IMG/VR virus record: IMGVR_UViG_3300020214_000025
Location: 1 to 48,094 of that record
DNA: 48,094 bases
Direction: 5' to 3' (one strand)
Source: a virus
Shown: positions 1-8,236 of the stretch, piece by piece
Numbering within the stretch: the stretch's first letter is position 1
Layout: each line of letters begins with the position of its first letter
Program-made: the position numbers and the translations under genes
Notes under the pieces: model-generated
What the model saw: the letters and a program-made list of their open reading frames with translations, nothing else
What the model was told of the DNA's origin: nothing
Database searches by the model: none

Positions 1-1
1 C

Positions 2-1615
2 AGGTGGTCAAGAGCATTTAGTGAAACTATTTCAATCAACAAATCAGGCGTTTTCCAAAACATATTCCAGAGCAATGCGTTCCAATCTGTTTACAGAGAG
101 GCGTTAGTTCGACTAACACTCAGAAGATTACAAAATGAAACTGTCTCGGCAGAAGAAATTGTAAGAAAAGTTCTTAATTTAAACAGAGTGGTAAGTAACA
201 GCATAAGCGTAGTCGATGCGTTTGTCAAAAAACAGGTTTTGCGAAGAATTGTTACCGAAGCCAGCAGTACCACTGAGTCATTCAATAAAAAGTGGTCTAA
301 ATCATTCAGTGAAATAATAAGTGTAGTAGAGTCCAAAACAAAACACTTAACACTAAAAAGAGTGATACTTGAATCTGTATCAGTCCAAACATTCAGATCA
401 AAACTAGAACAGTTACGAAGAATTGTCAATGAAGGATTATCTCTAACAGAAGAAAAAATCAGAAGATTGTCCATATTCCGACTGGTAAACGAATCAATCT
501 CAATACAGACATTTAGAAACAGGTTCGGTGTATTCGTCAGGGTAATCATAGAAGGAATACAAACAGTAGAATTAACTACAAAACTCATGGTGATAAAAAG
601 AAACATAACAAAAACAGTACAAACACTGGAATCACCAATCAAGAGGTTATCATTAAAACGTGTCTATGCTGAAACTGTAAGCATAGTTGAAAGTTTGGAA
701 AAGAGCCAAGTTCTCAAACGACTCGTCAACGAACCAATATCAATACAATCATTCAGAGACAGGGCTGGCAAATTAATAAGAATAATTGTAGAAGGAATAA
801 CATTAACAGAACCATACGTCAAGTATCAGACCATAAAAAGAAGGGTGGCAGAAATTGTAAACACCGCAGAATTGCCAATCAAGAGGTTATCAATAAAACG
901 TGTCTATTCTGAATTAAATAATGTTGCCGAAAGCATCAGAAAACAATTCGTTTTGTTAAAGTTGATTAACGAAAGCGAGTCAATACAAACATTCAGAAAC
1001 AGGTTTGGAGTATTTGTCAGGGTTATAAACGAATCATTAAACATAATACATTCACAAATTAACCGTAGTGTATTAAAGAGAATAATTACAGAAGCAGAAA
1101 ACGTAATTGATTTGTTCAAATACTACTTCGTATTAGTCAAGGTTGTAATAGAAGCAGTATATCTGGCAGATAACAGAGTTCGTTCCATGAGGTTATTTAG
1201 AATGGTTACTGAGTCTGTTTCAGTTCAAACGTTCAAAAAGAAACTAGAAACTATACGAAGAATTATTAATGAGGGATTAAACATCAATGAATTATTTAGA
1301 AGCAGATGGTCAAGAGCGTTTAGCGAGTCGGTAGCAGTTCAGTCCTCAATTTCGCAAATAAAGAAAATATTCAGAATAGTTACTGAGTCATTGTCAGTCC
1401 AGTCATTTAGAACCAGTGCGCAGAAACTATTGAAGATAATAAGCGAAAGTGTTAATATAACAGACTCATTCCTCAAATTGTTACTTTCTGTCGTAGATGT
1501 GTTCGCTAAGAAGATTAAATTCAATACAAGGAAGCACTCGATTAAAACACACGCTACAAAGAAAAAAACTAAACTTTATAAAGACGATGAGAATATAAAG
1601 GGTGAAAGCGAATGA
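2..1615 (+). CDS. Repetitive fibre/adhesin-like protein, 5' end missing
   Basis: The frame is already open at base 2, so the gene starts outside the window; the first internal ATG is at 188. Almost the whole product is a tandem 20-residue (60-base) repeat with the pattern R-[IVL]-[VI]-x-E-[SGA]-[IVL]-x-[IVT]-x-(T/E/D)-[FLS], followed by a basic stretch; about 20 copies are visible. Copies such as RLVNESISIQTFRNRFGVFV differ from each other, so the array is old. Similar E-S-[IV]-[ST]-[IV] repeats occur in large surface proteins of ammonia-oxidising archaea (recalled, not searched). The C-terminus is Lys-rich and non-repetitive. It ends in an ATGA overlap with the next gene. Position at the end of the tail module suggests a receptor-binding fibre; this is inference. 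Confidence 0.7.
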   Translation, partial: RWSRAFSETISINKSGVFQNIFQSNAFQSVYREALVRLTLRRLQNETVSAEEIVRKVLNLNRVVSNSISVVDAFVKKQVLRRIVTEASSTTESFNKKWSKSFSEIISVVESKTKHLTLKRVILESVSVQTFRSKLEQLRRIVNEGLSLTEEKIRRLSIFRLVNESISIQTFRNRFGVFVRVIIEGIQTVELTTKLMVIKRNITKTVQTLESPIKRLSLKRVYAETVSIVESLEKSQVLKRLVNEPISIQSFRDRAGKLIRIIVEGITLTEPYVKYQTIKRRVAEIVNTAELPIKRLSIKRVYSELNNVAESIRKQFVLLKLINESESIQTFRNRFGVFVRVINESLNIIHSQINRSVLKRIITEAENVIDLFKYYFVLVKVVIEAVYLADNRVRSMRLFRMVTESVSVQTFKKKLETIRRIINEGLNINELFRSRWSRAFSESVAVQSSISQIKKIFRIVTESLSVQSFRTSAQKLLKIISESVNITDSFLKLLLSVVDVFAKKIKFNTRKHSIKTHATKKKTKLYKDDENIKGESE

Positions 1616-1965
1616 GCATGAATCTTACAGGCAGGGCGGTTGAATTTAGAGTCAAAGCTGGTGCTAGGTCTACCATCGAATTAGAGATTCAAAATGATGA
1701 TGGAACTGCAAAAAACTTGACAAACACGACCAATTTTGCAACTGGCAAGTGGAAGGTTTGGAAACCAGATGGCACATTGCTTATAAATGGTGACATAGTG
1801 TTTTATAACAGGGCGAATGGGACAGTTACATATACTTTGAGTTCTGACGATACACTGCTGTCAAAAGCTGGAGTGTGGGAAGGTGAGGTAGAAATTAAAG
1901 ATACCGCTGGAAACATGACAGAACAAACACAAACTTTTAATTTCATAATTGAGGAATCATACTAA
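1612..1965 (+). CDS. Baseplate/fibre-associated beta-sandwich protein (BppU N-terminal-like)
   Basis: The 117-residue product has the alternating beta pattern of the BppU-type N-terminal domain found in tail baseplate and receptor-binding proteins: an N-terminal strand, a GTAKNLT-type segment, KVWKPDGTLL, then GVWEGEVEIKDTAG near the C-terminus. No signal peptide or membrane segment is seen. Its start overlaps the stop of the repetitive fibre gene (ATGA) and its stop overlaps the next start (TAATG), so the three are translationally coupled. The likely role is an adaptor or accessory domain at the tail tip. Family assignment is by pattern and is moderate. Confidence 0.55.
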   Translation: MSMNLTGRAVEFRVKAGARSTIELEIQNDDGTAKNLTNTTNFATGKWKVWKPDGTLLINGDIVFYNRANGTVTYTLSSDDTLLSKAGVWEGEVEIKDTAGNMTEQTQTFNFIIEESY

Positions 1966-2111
1966 TGACAGAAATCATATTTGTAGCATCGGGCGTGTGT
2001 GCTATTTGCGGTCACTCGCAAGAGGCTCACGAAGGAAATCAGGGTTGCACTGCACCGTCACGGGAAGATCCAACTCAGCCTTGTTCATGCACTAACATAG
2101 GAAGCTACTAG
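1965..2111 (+). CDS. Small zinc-binding protein (48 aa)
   Basis: A 48-residue product starts in the TAATG overlap with the preceding gene. It carries the Cys/His set CAICGHSQEAHEG, then C, then CSC near the end, which can hold one zinc ion. Similar C-x2-C-x-H mini-proteins are common in phages. Its stop codon overlaps the stop of the convergent protease gene by two bases. Confidence 0.6.
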   Translation: MTEIIFVASGVCAICGHSQEAHEGNQGCTAPSREDPTQPCSCTNIGSY

Positions 2112-2812
2112 TTATAGTCTCGTTCACTGGCAACGGTTATCCAGTTTTTCAGGCGTTGTAGCATACTTGGTTGTATTTCTCTGACACCAGCTTTTGCTCT
2201 CGCTCTTTCTATATCAGCTTCCGTAAGATGTTCTTTCATAACTCCATAGTTAGCCGACATGATGTTATTCTCATTTTTATCGTGGGGTAGCCCAAAAACA
2301 CCATGACCAAACTCATGCCGTAAAACCTGATCCAAATCCCATGTTTTTCCTTTAACCTTTGTTTTAACATCGTATCTGATAGGATCAATTTTACTCATGT
2401 TAATTCCCTTGCCATGATTTGTCCAATAGAATCTCGTATTAACGATACACTTTCCGCTATTTGTACCGCCCACGGGGTAATACATATATGCGAGGGTGTT
2501 AGAATTTAAAATCGGGTCTTCGTATTCAGATTTAAATTCCACGCTTATTCTGCCGTCTTTTGGAACTTTTTTAAATTTAATCGGAACGAAAAAAGCCCAT
2601 TCCCCCAATGCGAATTTCACAGCCCTATCGACTGCACGTTCAGATATTTCACCGTCTCTGTTTGTGATCGAAAAAGTTAAAATGCCTTCCTTTGATGGCT
2701 TTAAAAAGCCGAATTTTTTATCGGCTTCTATTTGATTTTGTCCGTCTACTGTTACAGAACTATACTCTACTTTGCCGTTATAAGAAGCTAATGCCCTACA
2801 AATCATTTCCAT
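2108..2812 (-). CDS. Metzincin (matrixin-like) zinc metalloprotease
   Basis: The 234-residue product contains the extended metzincin site HEFGHGVFGLPHD, with the downstream IMSANYG giving the Met-turn. This is the H-E-x2-H-x2-G-x2-H arrangement of M10 matrixins. Residues before it resemble the pro/catalytic N-terminal beta sheet. No signal peptide is evident, so it may be a virion-borne or lysis enzyme rather than a secreted host-type protease. It is the only minus-strand gene in this part of the window, sits tail-to-tail with the fibre genes and head-to-head with the nuclease at 2846. The substrate is unknown; S-layer or surface glycoprotein is a reasonable guess. Confidence 0.75.
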   Translation of the reverse strand: MEMICRALASYNGKVEYSSVTVDGQNQIEADKKFGFLKPSKEGILTFSITNRDGEISERAVDRAVKFALGEWAFFVPIKFKKVPKDGRISVEFKSEYEDPILNSNTLAYMYYPVGGTNSGKCIVNTRFYWTNHGKGINMSKIDPIRYDVKTKVKGKTWDLDQVLRHEFGHGVFGLPHDKNENNIMSANYGVMKEHLTEADIERARAKAGVREIQPSMLQRLKNWITVASERDYN

Positions 2813-2816
2813 AACG

Positions 2817-2825
2817 TTTATATTA
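2817..2825 (+). promoter_or_regulatory. TATA-box promoter of the nuclease gene
   Basis: TTTATATTA ends 20 nt before the ATG at 2846. The same nonamer at nearly the same spacing precedes genes at 12471, 13531, 14845 and 30445. In archaea this places transcription start at or just before the ATG, so the transcript is leaderless or nearly so. Confidence 0.6.
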
Positions 2826-2845
2826 GAGGTGGCTTATTATACTTT

Positions 2846-3610
2846 ATGTTAAAGTTAGAAGATATAGAAAACGAAGTTTATTTTGCTTTTCGTAAGTCGC
2901 AAGTAGAAGCAATGAAAACTCAAAGGCTTGGCGTAATCCATGTGTCGGATATTATTAAACCGTGCATGAGAAATGTAATTTATAAAAAAACTCTGCCCGA
3001 TACAGGAATGTCTACAGAGGACTTTAAATCGCTTTATTTTGGACAAATAGTTCATTCTAATTCAATGCTTGCCAAGCCAGAATATCATGAGATGTTTTTG
3101 GCTTATAACTATGTAAAGGACGAACCTCTCACAAAAACAGAAGCACTCGCAATACCAATAGAAGATCCAGAACACTTGAACATAATATACGGAAGCATAG
3201 ATGACTTGCTTGAAATTGACGGTAAATTTGTTATCTGCGATAAAAAAACTACTGGCTCTATTGACTATTTCCAAAGAGCAACGGCAAAACCAAGCGAATC
3301 ACATGTGGATCAACTTAACAGATATAGAGTGTTGCTTAAAAAATGCTATGATATAGATGCAGAGTTTGGCTGTGTCATGTACATTAGTAACAGCGTAGAC
3401 AAAGAAAAACGAGACCAACCAGTACCAATATCTTTTAAATTAAAACCCATCGAAGAAACATTAACAGACATGGTAGAAAAGGCAAGAATAATCAAGAAAT
3501 CCATGACTGATTGTACTTTGCCAGAAAGAACCAAGTGTTTTTTATGTGATGGAATGTGTCCATACGCATCAATGTGTTTTGGCGACAACCGTAAAAAATG
3601 GAAAGAATAA
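2846..3610 (+). CDS. Cas4/RecB-like PD-(D/E)XK exonuclease with Fe-S cysteines
   Basis: The 254-residue product has the order expected of Cas4/AddB-type nucleases. An early Cys occurs in IKPCMRN, a histidine in FGQIVHS, the catalytic core is GSIDDLLEIDGKFVICDKKT (Asp, then D-x-K), a conserved Gln follows in HVDQLNRYR, and a C-terminal cysteine cluster CFLCDGMCPYASMC could complete a 4Fe-4S site. Such enzymes process DNA ends in recombination and replication. It has its own TATA box and is followed by a 13-nt overlap with a small zinc protein. A CRISPR context is absent, so a viral recombination role is preferred. Confidence 0.8.
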   Translation: MLKLEDIENEVYFAFRKSQVEAMKTQRLGVIHVSDIIKPCMRNVIYKKTLPDTGMSTEDFKSLYFGQIVHSNSMLAKPEYHEMFLAYNYVKDEPLTKTEALAIPIEDPEHLNIIYGSIDDLLEIDGKFVICDKKTTGSIDYFQRATAKPSESHVDQLNRYRVLLKKCYDIDAEFGCVMYISNSVDKEKRDQPVPISFKLKPIEETLTDMVEKARIIKKSMTDCTLPERTKCFLCDGMCPYASMCFGDNRKKWKE

Positions 3611-3717
3611 ATTATTTATCTCCAGAATGTTATCAACACGACCATGCAAAATGTCCCATAACCAGAAGTGGGATTAAATGTACTTGTTTATGTCATAAAA
3701 TAATTGGTGCTGGTTAA
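3598..3717 (+). CDS. Small zinc-binding protein (39 aa)
   Basis: The ATG lies inside the 3' end of the nuclease gene. The 39-residue product has Cys/His ligands in CYQHDHAKCP and CTCLCH. This density of ligands in so short a protein, and the overlap, support a real coupled gene. The function is unknown. Confidence 0.55.
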   Translation: MERINYLSPECYQHDHAKCPITRSGIKCTCLCHKIIGAG

Positions 3718-3746
3718 AGTCCAAAAAAACCCAATCGTGACTGGCT

Positions 3747-4517
3747 ATGAAAATATACTTTAACGCAAACAACAAAGCCCACATGGAATCATTAAAAGCA
3801 TGTAAGGTTAAAAACGTAGTTCTTTCATTCAAATACTCATATGCGAATATAAGTAAGTTTAGAGACAGGTTTGATAAAATATTCGTTGTGGCTGGGACTG
3901 GCACAAACCCAGAAAGGTATCATGACCTTCTTAAAAAACACAGAAACATGTACGATCATGCAATACAATACGATGTGCTTTACAACATGAATGAAACATT
4001 AAAACACTATCAGAAAGAAAAAGAAATGGGAATAGATTGGACTATACCAGTTTTACAAGAAAACTATCTTAATCATATATCACAGCTAAGACCAGAACCA
4101 AACACATATGTCTGTTTGGGTGAAATTCATGGCAGGGAAGAAACCGAAGATCAGATTAGAAAGTTACCAGCCAACCTAAAATATCATGGCTTGGCCAAGG
4201 GCAGGTTTCTTACAAGAACCAAGGCGTTTGAATCACTAGACACATCGGGTTGGATCTCAGCAGCCATGACAAAGAAATGTGAAGTCTGGCACAATAATTC
4301 AACCAATTTTATGTTTTTTGGAGAAAAGGGAAAATCAATGATCCCCATGCTTAATCATGCGTGTGAAATTCACAAAGAATTCTTAGAGCTAATTAACTTG
4401 CGAAAACAGGACTTGTTAGACGCAAAATATGACGCCTTATTAAAAGCCCCATTTGCCCTGCTTTATATGCCCATGTGCCGCCAGCTAAACATTTTAGAAC
4501 AAAATTTTAATATTTAA
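3747..4517 (+). CDS. TGT/DpdA-like 7-deazaguanine base-exchange enzyme (candidate)
   Basis: The 256-residue product looks like a compact TIM-barrel of the tRNA-guanine transglycosylase superfamily, closest in pattern to the phage DNA enzyme DpdA. There is a TIM-barrel-like series of strands (VVLSFKYSY, IFVVAGTG, IPVLQE, YVCLGEI), then KYHGLAKGRF, and ESLDTSGWISAA, which matches the conserved H-G ... S-[VL]-D-[ST]-x-x-W segment. In the known families an Asp attacks the nucleoside and guanine is replaced by preQ0 or a relative. The host makes preQ0 for archaeosine, so one viral gene could suffice. It sits between nuclease and terminase genes. The superfamily call is moderate; the DNA substrate is inference. 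Confidence 0.55.
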   Translation: MKIYFNANNKAHMESLKACKVKNVVLSFKYSYANISKFRDRFDKIFVVAGTGTNPERYHDLLKKHRNMYDHAIQYDVLYNMNETLKHYQKEKEMGIDWTIPVLQENYLNHISQLRPEPNTYVCLGEIHGREETEDQIRKLPANLKYHGLAKGRFLTRTKAFESLDTSGWISAAMTKKCEVWHNNSTNFMFFGEKGKSMIPMLNHACEIHKEFLELINLRKQDLLDAKYDALLKAPFALLYMPMCRQLNILEQNFNI

Positions 4518-4520
4518 ATA
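4509..4520 (+). promoter_or_regulatory. TATA-box promoter of the terminase genes
   Basis: AATATTTAAATA ends 24 nt before the ATG at 4545. The leader is T-rich and ends in TATATATG, like the leaders at 6477 and 36317. An upstream in-frame ATG at 4524 is only a few bases from this box and is therefore not a plausible start. Confidence 0.55.
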
Positions 4521-4544
4521 CTATTGTTTTCTTTACTGTTATAT

Positions 4545-5063
4545 ATGACAGACGACCTCTTCAAAATAAAGCCATTAGACGAACATGCTTCAAAAGTTGT
4601 TGTTGATGGCAGAAAAACTGTTTCGCCCTTCAACTCTATCAAACACCTTAAAGCGGCCAACATACCAGCACTGTGTGATCAGTGTGTTTATCGTTCTGTA
4701 GATTCGGGTGGGAACGGCAAATGTCCCAAGTATGAAGCTGGCGCAATCTGTGCGATAAGAAAAGACTTCATAGCTTTAATTAATGAACTTGATACAAGGA
4801 ATCCAGAACATGTTAAAACAATGCTTGATATGCTAGCAAAACTTTCGTTTGAAAACGTATTAATGGCTTTAACAGAATCCAAATTTGATGGCAATATTCC
4901 AGACAGAAACACCAAGTCGGAAATTAATACCTTGCTTAAAATCATCCAGACCATAGGCGAAATAAGCAACAAGATAGTGGTGAGCGAGGAACAAAGGTTC
5001 AACAAACAAGGCGACATAGAGTCTATTTTCAGACAAATAAAAGCACAAAAAACAAGTGATTAA
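4545..5063 (+). CDS. Putative terminase small subunit
   Basis: The 172-residue product begins at the ATG after a T-rich leader. An N-terminal zinc-type cluster (CDQCVYRSVDSG, then CPKYEAGAIC) is followed by a helical region and a C-terminal helix rich in Gln and Lys. Small terminase subunits of many phages have this Cys cluster plus helical oligomerisation region. The gene ends in a TAAATG junction with the large terminase gene, the classic terS-terL order. It would recognise viral DNA for packaging. Small terminases diverge strongly, so the call rests on context as well as pattern. Confidence 0.65.
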   Translation: MTDDLFKIKPLDEHASKVVVDGRKTVSPFNSIKHLKAANIPALCDQCVYRSVDSGGNGKCPKYEAGAICAIRKDFIALINELDTRNPEHVKTMLDMLAKLSFENVLMALTESKFDGNIPDRNTKSEINTLLKIIQTIGEISNKIVVSEEQRFNKQGDIESIFRQIKAQKTSD

Positions 5064-6446
5064 ATGCCTCAACCATCTAAACAAATAATAGAAGAACGTC
5101 AGAAATTCATGCAAAGCATAGTCGATTGCGTAAACACACCAAGTACCTTTAGTGAAATTTTTCTGGGTCATAAACTATTTGATTATAATAAAAAATATGT
5201 AAATTGTCGAGAAAGATTCATAGTCTATCGTAGTGGAAGGCAGGTAGGGAAAACAATGTCAACTGCCGTCAAAGCCATTCATTTTGCGTTTTTTGCACCG
5301 TTGCTTTCTGATACCGTTAAAAACGAATGTGTCATAGTAATAGCCGCACCAACTCAAAATCAGGCAAGCATCATGTTTGACAGGATTAGAACCTTGGTTC
5401 TTAAAAATGATTTTCTAGCTGGATTTGTCATTAGAAATACGCAGACGGAACTATGGTTAAATTTTTTAGATAATACTGGTATATCAAAAATAATTACTAG
5501 GGCGACAGGCGAAACGGGTACTGGGCTTAGGGGTTATTCTCCCCATGTAATTATTGCAGACGAGTGTTCGTTTATTAAAACCGATATTCTTCGAGCATTT
5601 TTACCGTCAGGTATGGCAACACAGGCTAAGGTATGGTTGACATCAACCCCATTTTCAAAAGCTGGTTATTTTTATGAAGCATGTCAAAACGCCAAACCAA
5701 AAAACCCAGAAGGAATGTGGATAGAATTCCACGTTAAATCAACTGAGAACCCACTGGTTCAACAAGATCCCACGTTTATCGAAGAAATAAAAAGATTAAC
5801 AAAAGAAGAATATACTCAAGAAGTTGACGGTGAATTCTTGGATATAGGTGATGCGTTAATTCCAAACAGTTTAATTACAGAAGCAATATCAGACGGTAAC
5901 CCAAGAGGTAATGTCAGACATTATTTGGGGGTTGATGTAGCCAGAACTGGAAGAGACGAAACTGTTTTCACCATAGTAAAAGTAGACGAAGATGACTGTG
6001 TATATGTTGAACATATAGAATCTGAAAGCCAATCAAACGTGGTGCAGGTGGCAGGCAGAATAGAGGACTTGGTTAGAGATTATAGAATAGAAACAGTTTA
6101 CGTTGACGAAACTGGATTGGGCGGTGGACTTGTTGATCTTTGCAGAGAGAGGCGTGTTTCTGTCAGGGGCGTCATGTTTTCTTTACAGGAAAAGGCCGAC
6201 ATGTATAAAAATCTGAGACTGTTGTTTGAGAACCACAAGATCAAACTAAAACAAATAAACAAACTAGTATATCAGTTATCGTATTTGCGAAGAGAATATA
6301 CAGAAACAGGCATAATGAAGATAAAATCTGATGAACACGATGACTATCCTGACTCTTTGGTTTTAGCGTGTAGATCCGTTTCAGCAGGCGGTGGCTGGTA
6401 TGTGGTAGAAGTCGGCAAAGAGCTACGCAAAGCATTGTTTGGTTAA
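5064..6446 (+). CDS. terL: Terminase large subunit (packaging ATPase/nuclease)
   Basis: The 460-residue product has a Walker A site GRQVGKTMS (about residues 58-66), Walker B IIADE (Asp166, Glu167), and a coupling motif TSTPF. The C-terminal RNase H-like nuclease has acidic residues at GVDVARTG (Asp291), VYVDETG (Asp348) and the DDYPD segment near 430. This is a complete large terminase of normal length. It cuts concatemeric DNA and pumps it into the procapsid. It directly follows the putative small subunit. Confidence 0.92.
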   Translation: MPQPSKQIIEERQKFMQSIVDCVNTPSTFSEIFLGHKLFDYNKKYVNCRERFIVYRSGRQVGKTMSTAVKAIHFAFFAPLLSDTVKNECVIVIAAPTQNQASIMFDRIRTLVLKNDFLAGFVIRNTQTELWLNFLDNTGISKIITRATGETGTGLRGYSPHVIIADECSFIKTDILRAFLPSGMATQAKVWLTSTPFSKAGYFYEACQNAKPKNPEGMWIEFHVKSTENPLVQQDPTFIEEIKRLTKEEYTQEVDGEFLDIGDALIPNSLITEAISDGNPRGNVRHYLGVDVARTGRDETVFTIVKVDEDDCVYVEHIESESQSNVVQVAGRIEDLVRDYRIETVYVDETGLGGGLVDLCRERRVSVRGVMFSLQEKADMYKNLRLLFENHKIKLKQINKLVYQLSYLRREYTETGIMKIKSDEHDDYPDSLVLACRSVSAGGGWYVVEVGKELRKALFG

Positions 6447-6454
6447 ATATAAAT
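6445..6454 (+). promoter_or_regulatory. TATA-box promoter of the gene at 6477
   Basis: AAATATAAAT ends 22 nt before the ATG. The leader ends in TCTTTTATATATG, identical to the end of the leader of the prohead protease gene at 36317, suggesting the two belong to one expression class. Confidence 0.55.
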
Positions 6455-6476
6455 AGTATGAGGTTGTCTTTTATAT

Positions 6477-8234
6477 ATGCCTGTGAAAACCGATAGTAAA
6501 AAACTTAGAATAACTGATATTAAAGAGGAAACAGACATAAAAGAGGAATTAAAAAAAGACGAAAAAACTTTCAGGGATAAAGACGGTACAGGATATGGTG
6601 ATTTACAAAGTACCAACATTACACCTAATTTGGTTACAAACGACCCAGAGACTTTTGTCGGTAAACCAGCACCATCTGTAACGAAAAAAACTTATATACA
6701 ACCACAATATATGAAGAGTATGGTTGTAGATCAAAATAAACTCACCCAAACGAGAGTTGGAGATTATATTGATTATTATGAAAATGGTATAGCAGACAAG
6801 GGAGTAGTAGCCAAAATGGGTGGATCCTTTATTACCATTTTTAAGGAAGACGGAACTTTTCATAACATACACATTAACGATACTTTCTTTATCAAGGATA
6901 TTCTTATAAACAAAACTTGGAACGATATGTCTATGGAAGAAAAAACAGAACAACTAATAAAAATTAAAGCATACTCGCCTAGATACTTGTCTAAGACTTG
7001 GGAAGAATTACCACAGGAGCTTAGAGATGTTATGAAAGATGCACTTGATAATAAAGAGACCGATGGAAAAATTGTGACAGGCTCAAAGCTGAGCGACAGA
7101 CTCGGAGATGCTGCTACTAACCCAATCGAAAATCCAAAGATTTCTTTAAACTATGGTGACAAAACACCACCATCAGGAAAAGTGAGAGATAAATTTCCAT
7201 CCGATGTTCGTGATAGTGACCAAACTTTCCAAGATCAATCAACAGATGCAAGAATAAAGGAAATCCATCGAGATGTTTTGAGAGCCGCAATTAATAACGA
7301 ACCGACTGGAAAAGTGAAATCAGATGTTTTGAAAGACGCACTTGATAACAAACCGACTGGAAAAATTTGGACAAGAGCAAACTGGAACGACTTTCTCCAG
7401 CGCACCATCCACGGAGGAGATGACGCTCCTGTTAACCCAATCGGTAATCCAAATTTTTCTTTAAACCGCCGAGACAAAAAACCACCAAAAGGAAAAGAGA
7501 GAGATAAATTTCCACCCAAGGTTCATAATACCCAAACTTTCCAAGAACAATCATCAGATGCAAGATCTAGTGCAAAAGATGCAAATGACCACTGGAGCCA
7601 CGAGCTGAAATCAGATGTTTTGAAAGACGCACTTGATAACAAACCGACTGGAAAAATTATGGCAGGCAAAAAGTGGATCAATAGACTCATAAACGAGGAT
7701 AACCCAATCGGTAATCCAAATTTTCATTTAAACATTGGAGACAAAAAAACTGGCGCAAAAAATTCACCAGTACGAGGCAAAAACAGAACTACAGGAATTA
7801 TTGGTACATTTCCACCCAATGTTCATGATGACCAAACTTTCCAAGAACAATCAACAAATGCAAGATTTAGAGGAGCCTATCCAATACACGGATACAAGCC
7901 ACCAAAAGGAAAAGTGGGAGATAGCACTCTAAAGTCAGATCAGGAAAAAGGTGTATATGGAACTGTGGGTGGAAACTCAAACGTAGGAGTTTCAACCGAC
8001 ACACCGTTTGATGCTGACAAAGATTATGAGGGTGCAAGCCACAGGGACTATAATGAACAATTTAAACACGAGGAAAAGAAACCAGAAACAAGTAAAACTG
8101 GTCATAAAAAAACAAAATCTGGTGAGTTTGTTTATACCGACAATCCAAACAAATACAAAATACCAGTCCACAAATCAAAAGGTTGGGGGATGAGGTATGG
8201 CGTAAAATATATAAACGAAGAGGATGATGATTAA
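6477..8234 (+). CDS. Repeat-containing protein of unknown function (585 aa)
   Basis: I do not recognise the family. Residues 1-190 are non-repetitive, with a beta-rich patch around VGDYIDYYENG. Then come repeated modules. One has the core DVLKDALDNKPTGKI (four copies, two of them adjacent). The other runs from NPIGNPNFSLN through GDKKPPKGK to QTFQEQSSDAR (three copies). The bases around 7320-7367 and 7612-7659 are practically identical, so at least one duplication is recent. The protein is highly charged and rich in Asn, Lys, Gly and Pro, likely extended or disordered. Position after terL suggests a virion or packaging accessory protein; this is inference. Confidence 0.6.
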   Translation: MPVKTDSKKLRITDIKEETDIKEELKKDEKTFRDKDGTGYGDLQSTNITPNLVTNDPETFVGKPAPSVTKKTYIQPQYMKSMVVDQNKLTQTRVGDYIDYYENGIADKGVVAKMGGSFITIFKEDGTFHNIHINDTFFIKDILINKTWNDMSMEEKTEQLIKIKAYSPRYLSKTWEELPQELRDVMKDALDNKETDGKIVTGSKLSDRLGDAATNPIENPKISLNYGDKTPPSGKVRDKFPSDVRDSDQTFQDQSTDARIKEIHRDVLRAAINNEPTGKVKSDVLKDALDNKPTGKIWTRANWNDFLQRTIHGGDDAPVNPIGNPNFSLNRRDKKPPKGKERDKFPPKVHNTQTFQEQSSDARSSAKDANDHWSHELKSDVLKDALDNKPTGKIMAGKKWINRLINEDNPIGNPNFHLNIGDKKTGAKNSPVRGKNRTTGIIGTFPPNVHDDQTFQEQSTNARFRGAYPIHGYKPPKGKVGDSTLKSDQEKGVYGTVGGNSNVGVSTDTPFDADKDYEGASHRDYNEQFKHEEKKPETSKTGHKKTKSGEFVYTDNPNKYKIPVHKSKGWGMRYGVKYINEEDDD

Positions 8235-8236
8235 GC

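Noticed and set aside
91-642. Long minus-strand frames across the repeat gene
   Set aside because: They mirror the 60-bp repeat on the coding strand and encode low-complexity hydrophobic protein.
2846-3610. CRISPR-Cas4 with a CRISPR array
   Set aside because: No regularly spaced repeats or other cas genes are present anywhere in the window.
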